In this document: positions 35,317-43,258 of the stretch, in pieces
Numbering within the stretch: position 1 is the first letter of the stretch
Layout of the letters: every line of letters begins with the position of its first letter
Assembly (NCBI RefSeq): GCF_000472525.1
Contig: NZ_AWZT01000001.1
Coordinates: 186,001-250,000, forward strand
DNA from: Paraburkholderia dilworthii
Lineage (GTDB): Bacteria > Pseudomonadota > Gammaproteobacteria > Burkholderiales > Burkholderiaceae
Reading direction: 5' to 3'
DNA length: 64,000 nt
Program-made: the position numbers and the translations under genes
The notes under the pieces: model-generated
Database searches by the model: none
What the model saw: only the letters and a program-made list of their open reading frames with translations
What the model was told of the DNA's origin: nothing

Positions 35317-36009
35317 ATGCAAACCGCACATCCGCAGAAAACCGTCCTTCTCGTCGGGGCGTCGCGTGGTCTTGGACTGGCGATGACCGAGGAATACCTG
35401 AAGCGCGGCTGGCGCGTGATCGCCACCGGCCGCCCCAACTCGATGGACCGGCTTCGTAGGCTCGATGGAGCGCTCGAAGCCGAGACGCTGGACATAACGC
35501 TTGCCGGGCAAGTCGCGGATCTGCGCGCTCGCCTGGCAGGCCGACGCCTGGACATGCTCTTCGTGAACGCTGGCGTCAAGAACGACGATCGCGAAACGAT
35601 AGCCGATGTCTCGACCGACGAGTTCGTGCGCGTCATGGTGACCAACGCGCTGAGTCCAATGAGAGTGATCGAGGCGTTTCAGGATCTCGTGCCAGCGAGC
35701 GGGACCATTGGCGCAATGTCATCGGGCCAGGGCAGCGTCGCAAACAACGTCAACGGGAGTTACGAGGTTTATCGGGGCAGCAAAGCCGCGCTGAACATGT
35801 TCATGCGCAGCTTCGCAGCACGTCACGCCGACGATCCCCGAACCTTGCTGCTGATGGCGCCGGGCTGGGTGCGCACGGACATGGGCGGCCCCGAAGCCCG
35901 TTTGAGTATCGAAGAAAGCATCCCGAAGCTGGTCGATACGATAGAGGCCTACGAGGGCCGCTCAGGGCTGCATTACCTGGATTATCTCGGGCGTGTCGTG
36001 CCGTGGTGA
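35317..36009 (+). CDS. Short-chain dehydrogenase/reductase (SDR)
   Basis: A 230-residue classical SDR. The cofactor motif is GASRGLG (residues 14-20), the structural NAG motif is FVNAG, and the active-site Tyr-Lys pair is YRGSK in EVYRGSKAALNMFM, with Ser in MSSGQG. It uses NAD(P)H. The preference is not certain because the GASRGLG and ATGRPNS features fit either cofactor. Divergent from the LysR gene at 34215-35144. Its substrate is unknown. Confidence 0.87.
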   Translation: MQTAHPQKTVLLVGASRGLGLAMTEEYLKRGWRVIATGRPNSMDRLRRLDGALEAETLDITLAGQVADLRARLAGRRLDMLFVNAGVKNDDRETIADVSTDEFVRVMVTNALSPMRVIEAFQDLVPASGTIGAMSSGQGSVANNVNGSYEVYRGSKAALNMFMRSFAARHADDPRTLLLMAPGWVRTDMGGPEARLSIEESIPKLVDTIEAYEGRSGLHYLDYLGRVVPW

Positions 36010-36043
36010 AAGGCAGCGGGTCATCACGAGCATCGTACGCAGG

Positions 36044-36439
36044 CTAAAACAGCTTGCGCCATTGCTCCTGCATGTCCGCGCGCGTGTTCACTTCGATCAG
36101 CAGGCCGCCCGGCGCACGACAAAAGAACCGCGATCCGCGCGTGTTGTTGAAGACGCCCGTTTCCATCTGCACGCCGCCCTTCATGAATTCGTCATGCAGC
36201 GTGTGGAGGTCGTCCACACTGGCGACCTCGAAACCGAAGTGAAAATTTTTCGGCCATACGGGCGTTTCTTCTGTGACGTGCTCCAGAACAATGTCGAATC
36301 CGTTGCGCTTGAGCAGACGGTGCTCGCCAGCGACGACGACTTCGCAGCCCAGGTATTTTTCGAAAAAGACAGCGGTCTCGGCTACGTCGGTAGTGGGGAA
36401 GCTCAGGTGGTTCAGCTTCGCTTCTTTGTGAAGATTCAT
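36044..36439 (-). CDS. VOC-family (glyoxalase/bleomycin-resistance fold) protein
   Basis: A 131-residue protein of the vicinal oxygen chelate fold: KLNHLSFPTTDVAETAVFFEKYLG at the start, then FHFGFEVASVDDLHTLHDEF in the second half, and RFFCRAPGGLLIEV carrying a candidate metal Glu. His in NHLSF and Glu near the end are usual metal ligands. The ATG at 36439 is chosen because homology starts there; upstream in-frame sequence has no family features. Small-molecule lyase, dioxygenase or binding function cannot be told apart. Confidence 0.8.
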   Translation of the reverse strand: MNLHKEAKLNHLSFPTTDVAETAVFFEKYLGCEVVVAGEHRLLKRNGFDIVLEHVTEETPVWPKNFHFGFEVASVDDLHTLHDEFMKGGVQMETGVFNNTRGSRFFCRAPGGLLIEVNTRADMQEQWRKLF

Positions 36440-36696
36440 GATGGCGCTCGCAGAAAACGTTAAAGGTGTCGTGGAGGGATGACGCCCGATTGGCTGATAT
36501 CGAGGCTGACATCGGACCGGCATCCTGCATGGGTCAGCCATGCTGTTTCCACGGAACCTATTTTGCGAGCGATCGCTCAGTTTTAAAACTCGCATTGCAG
36601 AGCGTGTCTTTACGACGACCAGATCCATAAACGACGGGCATTTGATCGCGATAGTGCGCTGACGATCTGAACGCCTGCTCGCATTCCGCAGCTTGC

Positions 36697-37341
36697 CTAT
36701 TTGCTGCGGATTCGCGACTTTTGAGGCTGCTGATCCACGATCCCGAGGTAGCCAGACAATGCCCGCTCGACGCGTCTTTGCAGACCTGCGCGGTCGGATT
36801 CTCCACGCTCTCCCGCGCCGTCTACGATTGCACGAATGATTGCAACGAGATCATCGGTGGTGATCTCTATGTCGGGCTGCGGCGGGATATCGTCACGCGC
36901 CAGAATCTGCTGGATCACCTCGCGAAAGGCTGCTTTCGATTTCGCCAGTTCCCTCGCAATGGCAGGACGGTTTTCTTCGAAGTCGAGCACGCGGGCGAGC
37001 GCGGGACGCCGCAGTTGCTGGCGGACTGAGACGACGATCAGGTGCTTCAGTGCCGTTTGACCCGTGGGTTCGTTCAACGCGCCTTCGGCTTCTGCAAAGA
37101 ATACGGCCAACTCGCGTTTGCTGAGCGCAACGATAAGCGCGTCCTTGTTGGGGAAGTACTGATACAGCGTGCCGACACTGACACCGGCGCGCTGCGCGAC
37201 CAGATTGGTGTTCAGGCCGTCCGACCCTCTGGATTCGAGAACAAGGGCCGCCGCTTCGAGAATCGTGGCGACGGTTTGTTGGGCGCGCGATTGCTGCGGC
37301 ACCTTGCGTGGCTTCAATGACTGGCGCCTGTTTGTCTTCAC
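36697..37341 (-). CDS. TetR/AcrR-family transcriptional regulator
   Basis: A 214-residue regulator, starting at GTG. The DNA-binding domain is typical: SRAQQTVATILEAAALVLE, then NTNLVAQRAGVSVGTLYQYF with the conserved TLYQYFPNKDAL helix 3-4 join. The C-terminal ligand domain is variable. The next gene on the same strand is the truncated desaturase, 130 bases downstream; TetR proteins often control such genes. An operator was not located by eye. Confidence 0.88.
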   Translation of the reverse strand: MKTNRRQSLKPRKVPQQSRAQQTVATILEAAALVLESRGSDGLNTNLVAQRAGVSVGTLYQYFPNKDALIVALSKRELAVFFAEAEGALNEPTGQTALKHLIVVSVRQQLRRPALARVLDFEENRPAIARELAKSKAAFREVIQQILARDDIPPQPDIEITTDDLVAIIRAIVDGAGERGESDRAGLQRRVERALSGYLGIVDQQPQKSRIRSK

Positions 37342-37470
37342 GATGCGAGACCTGATAAAAAACGAGTGATGACTCGGATTTTACCGTGTGCTCGGAGACG
37401 GGCTTTCAAACGACCCAACAAAGCGGGCGCGGCCGTCGGCGCCAATCGAGGCTAGCGCGCAAGCTAACCG

Positions 37471-38319
37471 TTAGCGGCCTTTGAATTCTTCGCACGATGC
37501 ATCGACGAAGAGCGCGTTGCTTACGTAAGCCGCGTTTGTCGTGGATGCAGGCTCGAAGCGGCGCGATCCATCATGCACCGGATTCTCAGCCGGCGTGAAC
37601 GCGTAGCGCGTCAGCCATTCGCCATAACCGGCGACGAGAAAGCCGCCGGATCGCTCGATGTACTGCGCGCGCGACGCCTCATAAACCGCCTTCAGCGCGA
37701 ACCACGGCACATGCGGCAAGTCATGATGAACGAGATGAAAATTGTTATTCAAATAGAGGAGACGCCAGAGCGCGGCTGCCTCGTTGACAACCGTACGATG
37801 CTCGCAATCATGCGCGGCGCGGTGCTCGCGGAATGAGCGAATCGAGCCAAGCGACATCGACCCATACCCCACGCCGACGATAAATACCCACGCCGGAATG
37901 GAGCACACGTATCGCAGCCACGCGGTGAGCGCCGCCAACGCGATCAGATGTGCGAGCCACGCGGGTACATCGCGCCAATCTCCGAGTTTTATCTTTCGCA
38001 GCGCATCGACGCCCGTTGCCGCGATGGCGAACGCGGGTCCGACCAGCAGGCGGCCGGCAAATGTGTTGCGCCATGTGAGCAACGCGCGCATCGCCCAACC
38101 GGCGCGTTCCCATACATGGCTGTGGACGAAGTAGCTTTCCGGATCGCGCCCGGGTTTCGTCAGATGCGTATCGTCGTGATGCAGGAGATGCGAGTCGCGA
38201 TAGATGCGATACGGAAACCACACGGCTAGTGGCGCAAATCCAAGCAGTGCATTCAAGTGCGGCGAGCGCGTGGGATGCCCGTGCAGCAGCTCGTGCTGCA
38301 ACGGTATGTGACGCAGTGG
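37471..38319 (-). pseudogene. Fatty acid desaturase, N-terminus lost at the prophage junction
   Basis: The frame has the three His boxes of membrane desaturases: QHELLHGHP at the very start, SHLLHHDD, and FHLVHHDLPH. Family members have about 60 residues and a membrane span before the first box. Here the frame before it gives PLRHIPLQHE, which still looks desaturase-like, then meets TAA at 38326-38328 with no start codon or homology beyond. The protein is otherwise intact to its stop. It is therefore a disrupted copy: prophage or island DNA begins near 38320-38330. The lost 5' part should lie at the far end of the prophage, outside the window. Confidence 0.8.
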
Positions 38320-38485
38320 CGAATATTATCAAACGAATCATGCACTTAGGCTATTAACGAGCCTCGAAAATACCTGCAAAAAGCTGCAGACCAGACCCAA
38401 TGAAATCAATCACTTACGTAGTGGTTTTAAACAGGGTGATCGCCGGGAAAGGATGGACCGGGCCGCCATCTGAGAACGCGCATCG

Positions 38486-39163
38486 TCAATCGATCAGCGA
38501 GCCCGTCATAGAGTCGTCGACCTTAGGCTTCCGCGGCGGCAACGGATACGCCTCGGCCCTCATCTCGTCAGCCGGATACAGGTTCAGAAACGACCGCGCC
38601 TCGTTGGTCGATCGTGACCCTAGCCAATCGTCGTATTCCTCCGGCCGCAGTATCACCACTGAGCGCTTCTCAGCGCCGGGCCGATGAAATCGCCTCATGA
38701 GCGGATGGTCTTCAGCGTTGACCGTCAGCATCGTGAACGACAGCGACACGCCTTCTGGGTCTTCCCATGCACGCCACAGCCCTGCGATCGCAAGCGCCGG
38801 CCGATCCTTCACTCCGATGCGCCAGCGCACGGGCTTGCCCGTCTCATAGTTCGGTTCGAAAAACGACTGGCAGGGGATCAGGCAGAGTTGCAGCTTCTTC
38901 CATGCGCCGCTAAAGCTCCGCTTCTCACCGATTGACTCGGAGCGCGCGTTCATCGTGTCGAACACCTTCACTCCTGGCGGTATGTGCTTGCGCGGCACCA
39001 GTCCGAATGTGGCCGGGTCCGTGCGCTTCTCGCCTTCCTTGAGTCTCAGGATCGGCGCAACGTAGTCCTTGTAGGTCTCGCGTCGATAGTCAAAGTTCGG
39101 GACAGGAAAGTCCGTGAAGGCTTCGAACAGATCGCTTTGGGCTGGCTCGTAGTTTGTGCACAT
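38486..39163 (-). CDS. yedK: SRAP-domain protein (YedK/HMCES), phage cargo
   Basis: A 225-residue protein beginning MCTNYEP, with the catalytic Cys2 that forms a covalent link to abasic sites. Other family features are VFDTMNARSESI (Asn and Arg near the active site), CLIPCQSFFEPNYE with the conserved Glu, and HPLMRRFHRP with the likely His. SRAP proteins protect abasic sites in single-stranded DNA and self-cleave from the adduct. GGAG lies 7 bases before the ATG at 39163, and the LexA box at 39222-39241 is 58 bases upstream, so it should be SOS-induced. Confidence 0.9.
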   Translation of the reverse strand: MCTNYEPAQSDLFEAFTDFPVPNFDYRRETYKDYVAPILRLKEGEKRTDPATFGLVPRKHIPPGVKVFDTMNARSESIGEKRSFSGAWKKLQLCLIPCQSFFEPNYETGKPVRWRIGVKDRPALAIAGLWRAWEDPEGVSLSFTMLTVNAEDHPLMRRFHRPGAEKRSVVILRPEEYDDWLGSRSTNEARSFLNLYPADEMRAEAYPLPPRKPKVDDSMTGSLID

Positions 39164-39221
39164 AGAGTCTCCTGAAAACCTCCCATGATAGTGCCAGATG
39201 CAAAGCGCGAGAACCTGGCTA

Positions 39222-39241
39222 TACTGTACATATATACAGTA
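39222..39241. promoter_or_regulatory. LexA SOS box between SRAP and a plus-strand cargo run
   Basis: A 20-base palindrome with CTGT, eight A/T-rich bases and ACAG, flanked by TA on both sides (TACTGT...ACAGTA). It agrees with the E. coli-type SOS consensus except for one central position. It lies 58 bases from the SRAP start and 7 bases from the ATG at 39249, so LexA binding would block both. Confidence 0.88.
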
Positions 39242-39248
39242 CTTTGCC

Positions 39249-39560
39249 ATGCGACACCTGCCGCCCCTAACCGCCAACCAGCTTGCCGAAATTTACGATC
39301 GCGAGCCTACGGAAACGGTACGACGCCTGTTATTCGAGATTCATCGGCTGCGCGCCACGATCATGCGGGCCGACCAGATCCGGAAGATGATCGGCAGCGG
39401 CGGCAGCGCTTACGTGGCGGGAACAGTGTGGGAGTGCTTCGAGCGTGAGCTCGACGCCGAGCCGTGCATTACCGATCGGCCGACGCCGAGGCAACAGAAG
39501 CGCATTGATCAGCACATGTACAGGCTGGACGAGTGGAGGAAAAATGGCCGGAAGAGTTGA
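39249..39560 (+). CDS. Unknown protein, first gene of the SOS-box plus-strand run
   Basis: A 103-residue protein from ATG 39249; the longer frame upstream crosses the LexA box. It is charged and looks helical: ANQLAEIYDREPTETVRRL and IHRLRATIMRADQIRKMI. The AEIYDREPTETVRRLLFEIHRLR part resembles a short DNA- or partner-binding helix pair. No domain is recognised. Being 7 bases from the SOS box it is the most tightly LexA-controlled gene. It overlaps the next gene by 17 bases. Confidence 0.7.
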   Translation: MRHLPPLTANQLAEIYDREPTETVRRLLFEIHRLRATIMRADQIRKMIGSGGSAYVAGTVWECFERELDAEPCITDRPTPRQQKRIDQHMYRLDEWRKNGRKS

Positions 39561-39759
39561 TATGAGCCTGGACGATTTAAGGGCGCTCGGAATTGTCGTC
39601 GGAACAATTGTGGACGCCGAACTCGGGCACAAGTCGATAGCCTGCGTCGGGACGGTGACCGCTGGTGGCATCAAGTCGAACGACGGTCAGTTCTGGATGG
39701 GCGACGGTGATCTGGAAGCCGCGATGCGCTGCTACGAGGCGCTAGATATGACGAGGTAA
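39544..39759 (+). CDS. Small unknown phage protein (71 aa)
   Basis: Starts MAGRVDMSLDDLRALG. GGAGG is 5 bases before the ATG. It overlaps the end of the preceding gene, suggesting coupled translation. The beta-rich middle (VVGTIVDAELGHKSIACVGT) gives no hint of function. Confidence 0.6.
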   Translation: MAGRVDMSLDDLRALGIVVGTIVDAELGHKSIACVGTVTAGGIKSNDGQFWMGDGDLEAAMRCYEALDMTR

Positions 39760-39820
39760 TAGCCGTCTGCCGCTCAATGATGGGCATGATGGATGCTCGA
39801 CGTCCGGCAGGAGGCCTATC

Positions 39821-40051
39821 ATGGAAGAACCCACTTTTGACCCGTTCGAGCAGCCGCCCTTGGTTCAGGCGTTGCTCGTCGCGCTGCACACCCTTGTCGT
39901 TCACAACAGCATGGAAGTGACTAGCGAGGGTGAGACCTGGACACTGGATTTCATTCCTCAGATCCGGCAGATTGAGGCAGCGCTGAAGACCGCAGGGATC
40001 GACGCGACGAAGCCGATGCTGGCGCCGGTGAGATGGGCTGACGATGAATGA
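39821..40051 (+). CDS. Small acidic unknown protein (76 aa)
   Basis: Starts MEEPTFDPFEQPP with GGAGG upstream. It ends in ADDE and overlaps the DNA ligase start by 4 bases (ATGA), so the two are likely co-translated. The helix LVQALLVALHTLVVH and an IRQIEAALKTAGI helix could form a small adaptor. No function is recognised. Confidence 0.6.
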   Translation: MEEPTFDPFEQPPLVQALLVALHTLVVHNSMEVTSEGETWTLDFIPQIRQIEAALKTAGIDATKPMLAPVRWADDE

Positions 40052-40677
40052 TTGACGCGTCCGACCTAATGCTCGCCACACTTCACGGTCGACCGTTCTC
40101 CGATCCCGACTGGCTGTTCGAGCTCAAGTACGATGGATTCAGGTGTTTGATCGTCAAGGCCGGCGAGGACGTGAAGCTTTGGAGCCGAAACGGGAACCTG
40201 TTCAATGGATCGTTCCCTGACGTGGTTGCGGCGGTCTCCGAAGTGCCGGGCGACTTCGTTTGGGATGCAGAGCTGACCGTCGACGACGACACGGGGCGAT
40301 CGGACTTTGACAGGCTCCGGCAGCGGGCTGTCACGAAGACGCCGAAGAATGTCAGAGCCGCGGCGAAAGCTGATCCGGCCCGGCTGTATATCTTCGATGC
40401 GCTGTCGATCGGCAGCGCTGATCTGCGGGAATTGCCACTCACTGAGCGGAAGCTATACCTGCGAGACTCCTTCGATAATACCGGCACACTGATTTACGCG
40501 AGCGGTATCGAAGAAGAGGGACGGCTGGTATTCGAGCACGTCCAAGAGTTAGGCTTGGAAGGGATGATCGCGAAGCGGATGGACTCAGCGTATCAGCGCG
40601 GCCGGTCCAGAGATTGGTTGAAGATAAAGGATCAGAATTACGGACGGCCTGCGGCTTTGGGGTGGGGAAGGAAGTAA
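40048..40677 (+). CDS. ATP-dependent DNA ligase, adenylation domain only
   Basis: A 209-residue protein with ligase motif I ELKYDGFRCLI (KxDG with the AMP-accepting Lys), motif III-like RLYIFDALS, motif IV GLEGMIAKR and motif V DWLKIKD. It ends straight after motif V, so the OB-fold domain seen in normal ATP-dependent ligases (motif VI) is missing. The adenylation domain resembles the LigD-type domain. It overlaps the preceding small gene by ATGA and is part of the plus-strand run after the LexA box. It may seal nicks poorly alone, adenylate a partner, or be a degraded copy. Confidence 0.87.
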   Translation: MIDASDLMLATLHGRPFSDPDWLFELKYDGFRCLIVKAGEDVKLWSRNGNLFNGSFPDVVAAVSEVPGDFVWDAELTVDDDTGRSDFDRLRQRAVTKTPKNVRAAAKADPARLYIFDALSIGSADLRELPLTERKLYLRDSFDNTGTLIYASGIEEEGRLVFEHVQELGLEGMIAKRMDSAYQRGRSRDWLKIKDQNYGRPAALGWGRK

Positions 40678-40711
40678 CTGACGCGCTGCGTGAGCAGGCG
40701 GGGAGAAGGGG

Positions 40712-40987
40712 ATGACGCCGGAAGAAGCAAAATGGTTCGAATTCACGGAGCACCCAACCGAGGCAGATCAGGTTAAATGTCCGGCATGTAAAACATGGTC
40801 GCCATTCACAGCTTGGCAGCTAGGCTACGATGAGTGCGATACCTGCGGATGCGTTGAGGTGATGATGTGTCCAGAATGCGAAAGGCCGATCAGCATTCAC
40901 GTCGGCTACAGTGATCCTTTGAAGGTTGCACCCCTTGATCCCTATGCGTGGATTTACAAAGACGCGCCGCAGTCTACGGGCAATTGA
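40712..40987 (+). CDS. Small zinc-ribbon-like phage protein (91 aa)
   Basis: Two pairs of cysteines suggest a zinc ribbon: KCPACKTWS, then ECDTCGCVEV and MCPECERPI. That gives up to seven Cys. There is no DNA-binding motif that can be named. It lies 34 bases after the ligase gene in the same run. Confidence 0.6.
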   Translation: MTPEEAKWFEFTEHPTEADQVKCPACKTWSPFTAWQLGYDECDTCGCVEVMMCPECERPISIHVGYSDPLKVAPLDPYAWIYKDAPQSTGN

Positions 40988-41013
40988 GTGGCGCTCACAG
41001 CCGGGAGGAAGGC

Positions 41014-41307
41014 ATGACGCACGACGAGCTACACCAGCGACTGACTGAGCAACTGCAACACATGCCACTAGGCACTTCCGCCGACATCACGGACTTCGCA
41101 ATCGCCTATTGGGACGGGCACAAGGTTGTGTACGCGTTTTTGCGGGATGAAGGCTGCGGGCGCGTCGAAGAAGAGTTCGATTTCACGGATCGCGAGTTCG
41201 AGCAGTGGGCGGATGAGTTGGTGGAATGGGAGAAGGAGCCGAAATTCTCGGTGCGACCGGAGATTCTGGAGTGGTTGAAGGATGCGCCGCCGTTTGAGGC
41301 GGGCTGA
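41014..41307 (+). CDS. Small unknown phage protein (97 aa)
   Basis: Starts MTHDELHQRLTEQLQ with GGGAGGAAGG directly upstream. It is acidic and ends in an aromatic-rich helix (FEQWADELVEWEKE). Function unknown; same run as the ligase. Confidence 0.6.
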   Translation: MTHDELHQRLTEQLQHMPLGTSADITDFAIAYWDGHKVVYAFLRDEGCGRVEEEFDFTDREFEQWADELVEWEKEPKFSVRPEILEWLKDAPPFEAG

Positions 41308-41320
41308 TTGATGTGCGCTT

Positions 41321-41710
41321 ATGGGCGCGGGAGAAAGACCTGTGACAATTGTGGAAGACTATGTTATTCCCCCAGATTGGCTGACCTTCTGTGAAATTGA
41401 TTCGTGGCACCCGTCGACCAACTACTATCCTTGGTCTGGCGCCGCGAAGGTCGAAGTGGTGGACATTGAAGACATCCAACCGCCCCGGCGCAACCCGGGC
41501 ATCGAAGCGTTCCGGAAGTATAAGTTGGTGCCAGTCCTGTTGGCGTTCATATCACCGGAGTGCGCGCTGCCGCCGGTGACACTCGAACTGTTACCCAATG
41601 CCTCTGGCTTCAGATACCGCGTGACGAATGGCTTTCATAGGTTCTACGCCAGCCGCGCTGTGGGTTACGTCAGTATTCCAGCCATCATCAATGAGGCATT
41701 TGAGTTGTAG
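41321..41710 (+). CDS. ParB/Srx-like domain small protein
   Basis: A 129-residue protein, or 122 from the GTG at 41342, which has GGGAGAAAG upstream and may be the true start. The segment NGFHRFYASRAVGYVSIPAII resembles the ...R..A....G...IP.. core of ParB-like nuclease/sulfiredoxin domains, and the preceding VEVVDIEDI strand supports it. The usual GxHR catalytic look is only partly kept (GFHRF). No partner is evident. It closes the plus-strand cargo run. Confidence 0.6.
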   Translation: MGAGERPVTIVEDYVIPPDWLTFCEIDSWHPSTNYYPWSGAAKVEVVDIEDIQPPRRNPGIEAFRKYKLVPVLLAFISPECALPPVTLELLPNASGFRYRVTNGFHRFYASRAVGYVSIPAIINEAFEL

Positions 41711-41894
41711 GCATCGGCAGGACCGAATGAACAGTGGCTATGCCTAGGCCTTCATCGGGACCGCGGCCAACTTCTCAATCCGAGCAAAATCCGTATCGAT
41801 GCCGCGGTCTAAAAGAGGGGCGTGGCGGTCGCCCCCGTGAGCGCCGCCGGGTACAGAAATCGGCCTGTAACGGCCGTATACAACTTTTGGGCTG

Positions 41895-42284
41895 TTACGC
41901 CGAGATCGGTTTCGAGCCCCAATGCGACCAGCCGAACGCGCGGACGCCCCAATACATCAGAGCCGCACGCCAGGGCGGAACACCAGTTACAAGCGATGCC
42001 TCACGCAAGACCGCATCCGCGATGTCACGCGGGACCGCGTGCTCGGAATAGAGCCAGTCATGCAGGGCAGATGCCTCGTGAGCGCTATCAGCCGTCAGCA
42101 GGAAAGCGACCGGCGTCCGCGGTACTGAGGCGAAGTCGGTTTCGAATCCCATCGGCACCGTGAGCGTCTTGTCCGCCACATCGGAGCGATAGATCAGCGG
42201 AGCGATAAGCCGCCACGTGCCTCGCCCGCTGTTCGTCGCATCGCTGACGAGCTCAACTTGAAGCTCGGACAGGAAGGCGCTCAT
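41895..42284 (-). CDS. DUF1353-family phage protein
   Basis: A 129-residue protein with the DUF1353 features MGFETDFASVP and ASALHDWLYSEHAVPRDIADAV. Members occur in many tailed phages next to lysis and late genes. It starts 4 bases inside the end of the next lipoprotein gene (ATGA overlap). No biochemical role is known. Confidence 0.75.
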   Translation of the reverse strand: MSAFLSELQVELVSDATNSGRGTWRLIAPLIYRSDVADKTLTVPMGFETDFASVPRTPVAFLLTADSAHEASALHDWLYSEHAVPRDIADAVLREASLVTGVPPWRAALMYWGVRAFGWSHWGSKPISA

Positions 42285-42733
42285 TGCAGCGGCGCACCAG
42301 CAAGCGGAGTTGATGCGGCGACCGAAGCAGTAGCCGTGACAGCCGGCGCAAGACTGATCGCGATGTTGAACGCCAGCACGCCAGTATCAATCGCGGCGTC
42401 GGCAGCATTGATCTTGTCAGGCGACAGCGACGACGAATCCACCAGCGACTTGACGAGCGGCAGCGTCGCATTGACGATCGACTGGAGGTCAGGTTTCGTA
42501 ACCGAGGCGCCGGCAGAGCAAACTTTGTCGACTGCGGGCTGAACGGTATCGGTCAGCGTCTTTTGGGCGCCACCTGTGAAAACGCCATCGCCTTTGAGAA
42601 TAGCGATCTCACCATTGGCCGCGCCGCAAGCGATGCTGACTTGCTGAGCGAACGTGAGTTGAGGTGCGCCGGCGCAAGCGGAAAGGGTAAGCGCGACTGC
42701 GCCTGCCAGGACAACGGCTAGTTTGCGAAGCAT
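42281..42733 (-). CDS. Phage lipoprotein (150 aa)
   Basis: N-terminal MLRKLAVVLAGAVALTLSAC is a lipoprotein signal; the LSAC lipobox gives a lipidated Cys at residue 20. The rest is a soluble helical protein with no recognised domain. Rz1-like spanin partners in phages can be lipoproteins, but this is too long for that and does not overlap a spanin. Function unknown. ATGA overlap with the DUF1353 gene downstream. Confidence 0.7.
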   Translation of the reverse strand: MLRKLAVVLAGAVALTLSACAGAPQLTFAQQVSIACGAANGEIAILKGDGVFTGGAQKTLTDTVQPAVDKVCSAGASVTKPDLQSIVNATLPLVKSLVDSSSLSPDKINAADAAIDTGVLAFNIAISLAPAVTATASVAASTPLAGAPLQ

Positions 42734-42743
42734 GGTGACGTCC

Positions 42744-43052
42744 TTACTTGAGGATTTGAGCAGCCGAAATGGCCGTTTGACTTACAGCGCCAGCAACAGC
42801 GGAGGCCGTGGCACCTTCAGCAGCGATCGGAGCGGTCGCAACAACTGCGGACTCCGAGAAGTCGATGACGTAGTCGTTGCCGACCTTCGAAACGTGGACA
42901 GTTACGTTGCCAACGTCACGCCGAGAGAGAACGCGGGCCTCGCAGCAGAGAACCTGTCCTGACGCGGCGTCTACATACGGATGGACGTCATACACGGCAG
43001 TCCCAGCACAGCCACTGAGCAGGCAGAGCAGCGCTGCGGCTAAGGCTTTCAT
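42744..43052 (-). CDS. Second small phage lipoprotein (102 aa)
   Basis: MKALAAALLCLLSGC is a lipoprotein signal with the LSGC lipobox. The beta-rich middle (VYDVHPYVDAASGQVLCCEARV) has two adjacent cysteines. It overlaps the small membrane gene at its start by 4 bases. Two lipoproteins and a small membrane protein in a row make this look like a lysis or envelope block. Confidence 0.65.
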   Translation of the reverse strand: MKALAAALLCLLSGCAGTAVYDVHPYVDAASGQVLCCEARVLSRRDVGNVTVHVSKVGNDYVIDFSESAVVATAPIAAEGATASAVAGAVSQTAISAAQILK

Positions 43053-43258
43053 GCCGCAGGCGATTGCTTGGCGGCCGAGCGTGCTGCGACGACCTTGCTC
43101 ACCCAATGGGCGCCAGCTACGACGAGAACGACGACTGCGCTTTGCACGTCGGCCGGCAACGTTGCATGGAAGAGGCTCGCGATATACGAGACGACAGGGG
43201 CGACGACTGCGCCGGCGCCAACGGCAGTTGCAGTGTTGAGAGGCGTGGAAGAATTCAC
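43049..43258 (-). CDS. Small membrane protein, possible holin (69 aa)
   Basis: Two hydrophobic stretches (GAGAVVAPVVSYIASLFHA and AVVVLVVAGAHWVSKVV) with a basic tail fit a class II holin-like topology. It lies between lipoproteins and an HNH-like gene, 3 kb from the endolysin. Its length also fits a generic phage membrane protein, so the holin role is tentative. Confidence 0.55.
   Translation of the reverse strand: MNSSTPLNTATAVGAGAVVAPVVSYIASLFHATLPADVQSAVVVLVVAGAHWVSKVVAARSAAKQSPAA

Noticed and set aside
37342..37470. TetR operator in the gap between the TetR gene and the desaturase
   Set aside because: No convincing palindrome was found in the 130 bases; only short GC-rich inverted pieces, too weak to report.
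38300..38500. tRNA gene or Mu-type end at the prophage boundary
   Set aside because: No tRNA-like cloverleaf was seen, and no TG..CA ends with a 5-base repeat could be found without the other end of the prophage.
41734..42051. A plus-strand frame of 105 codons after the ParB-like gene
   Set aside because: It runs opposite the DUF1353 gene, has no ribosome site, and has an Arg/Pro-rich composition typical of a shadow frame.
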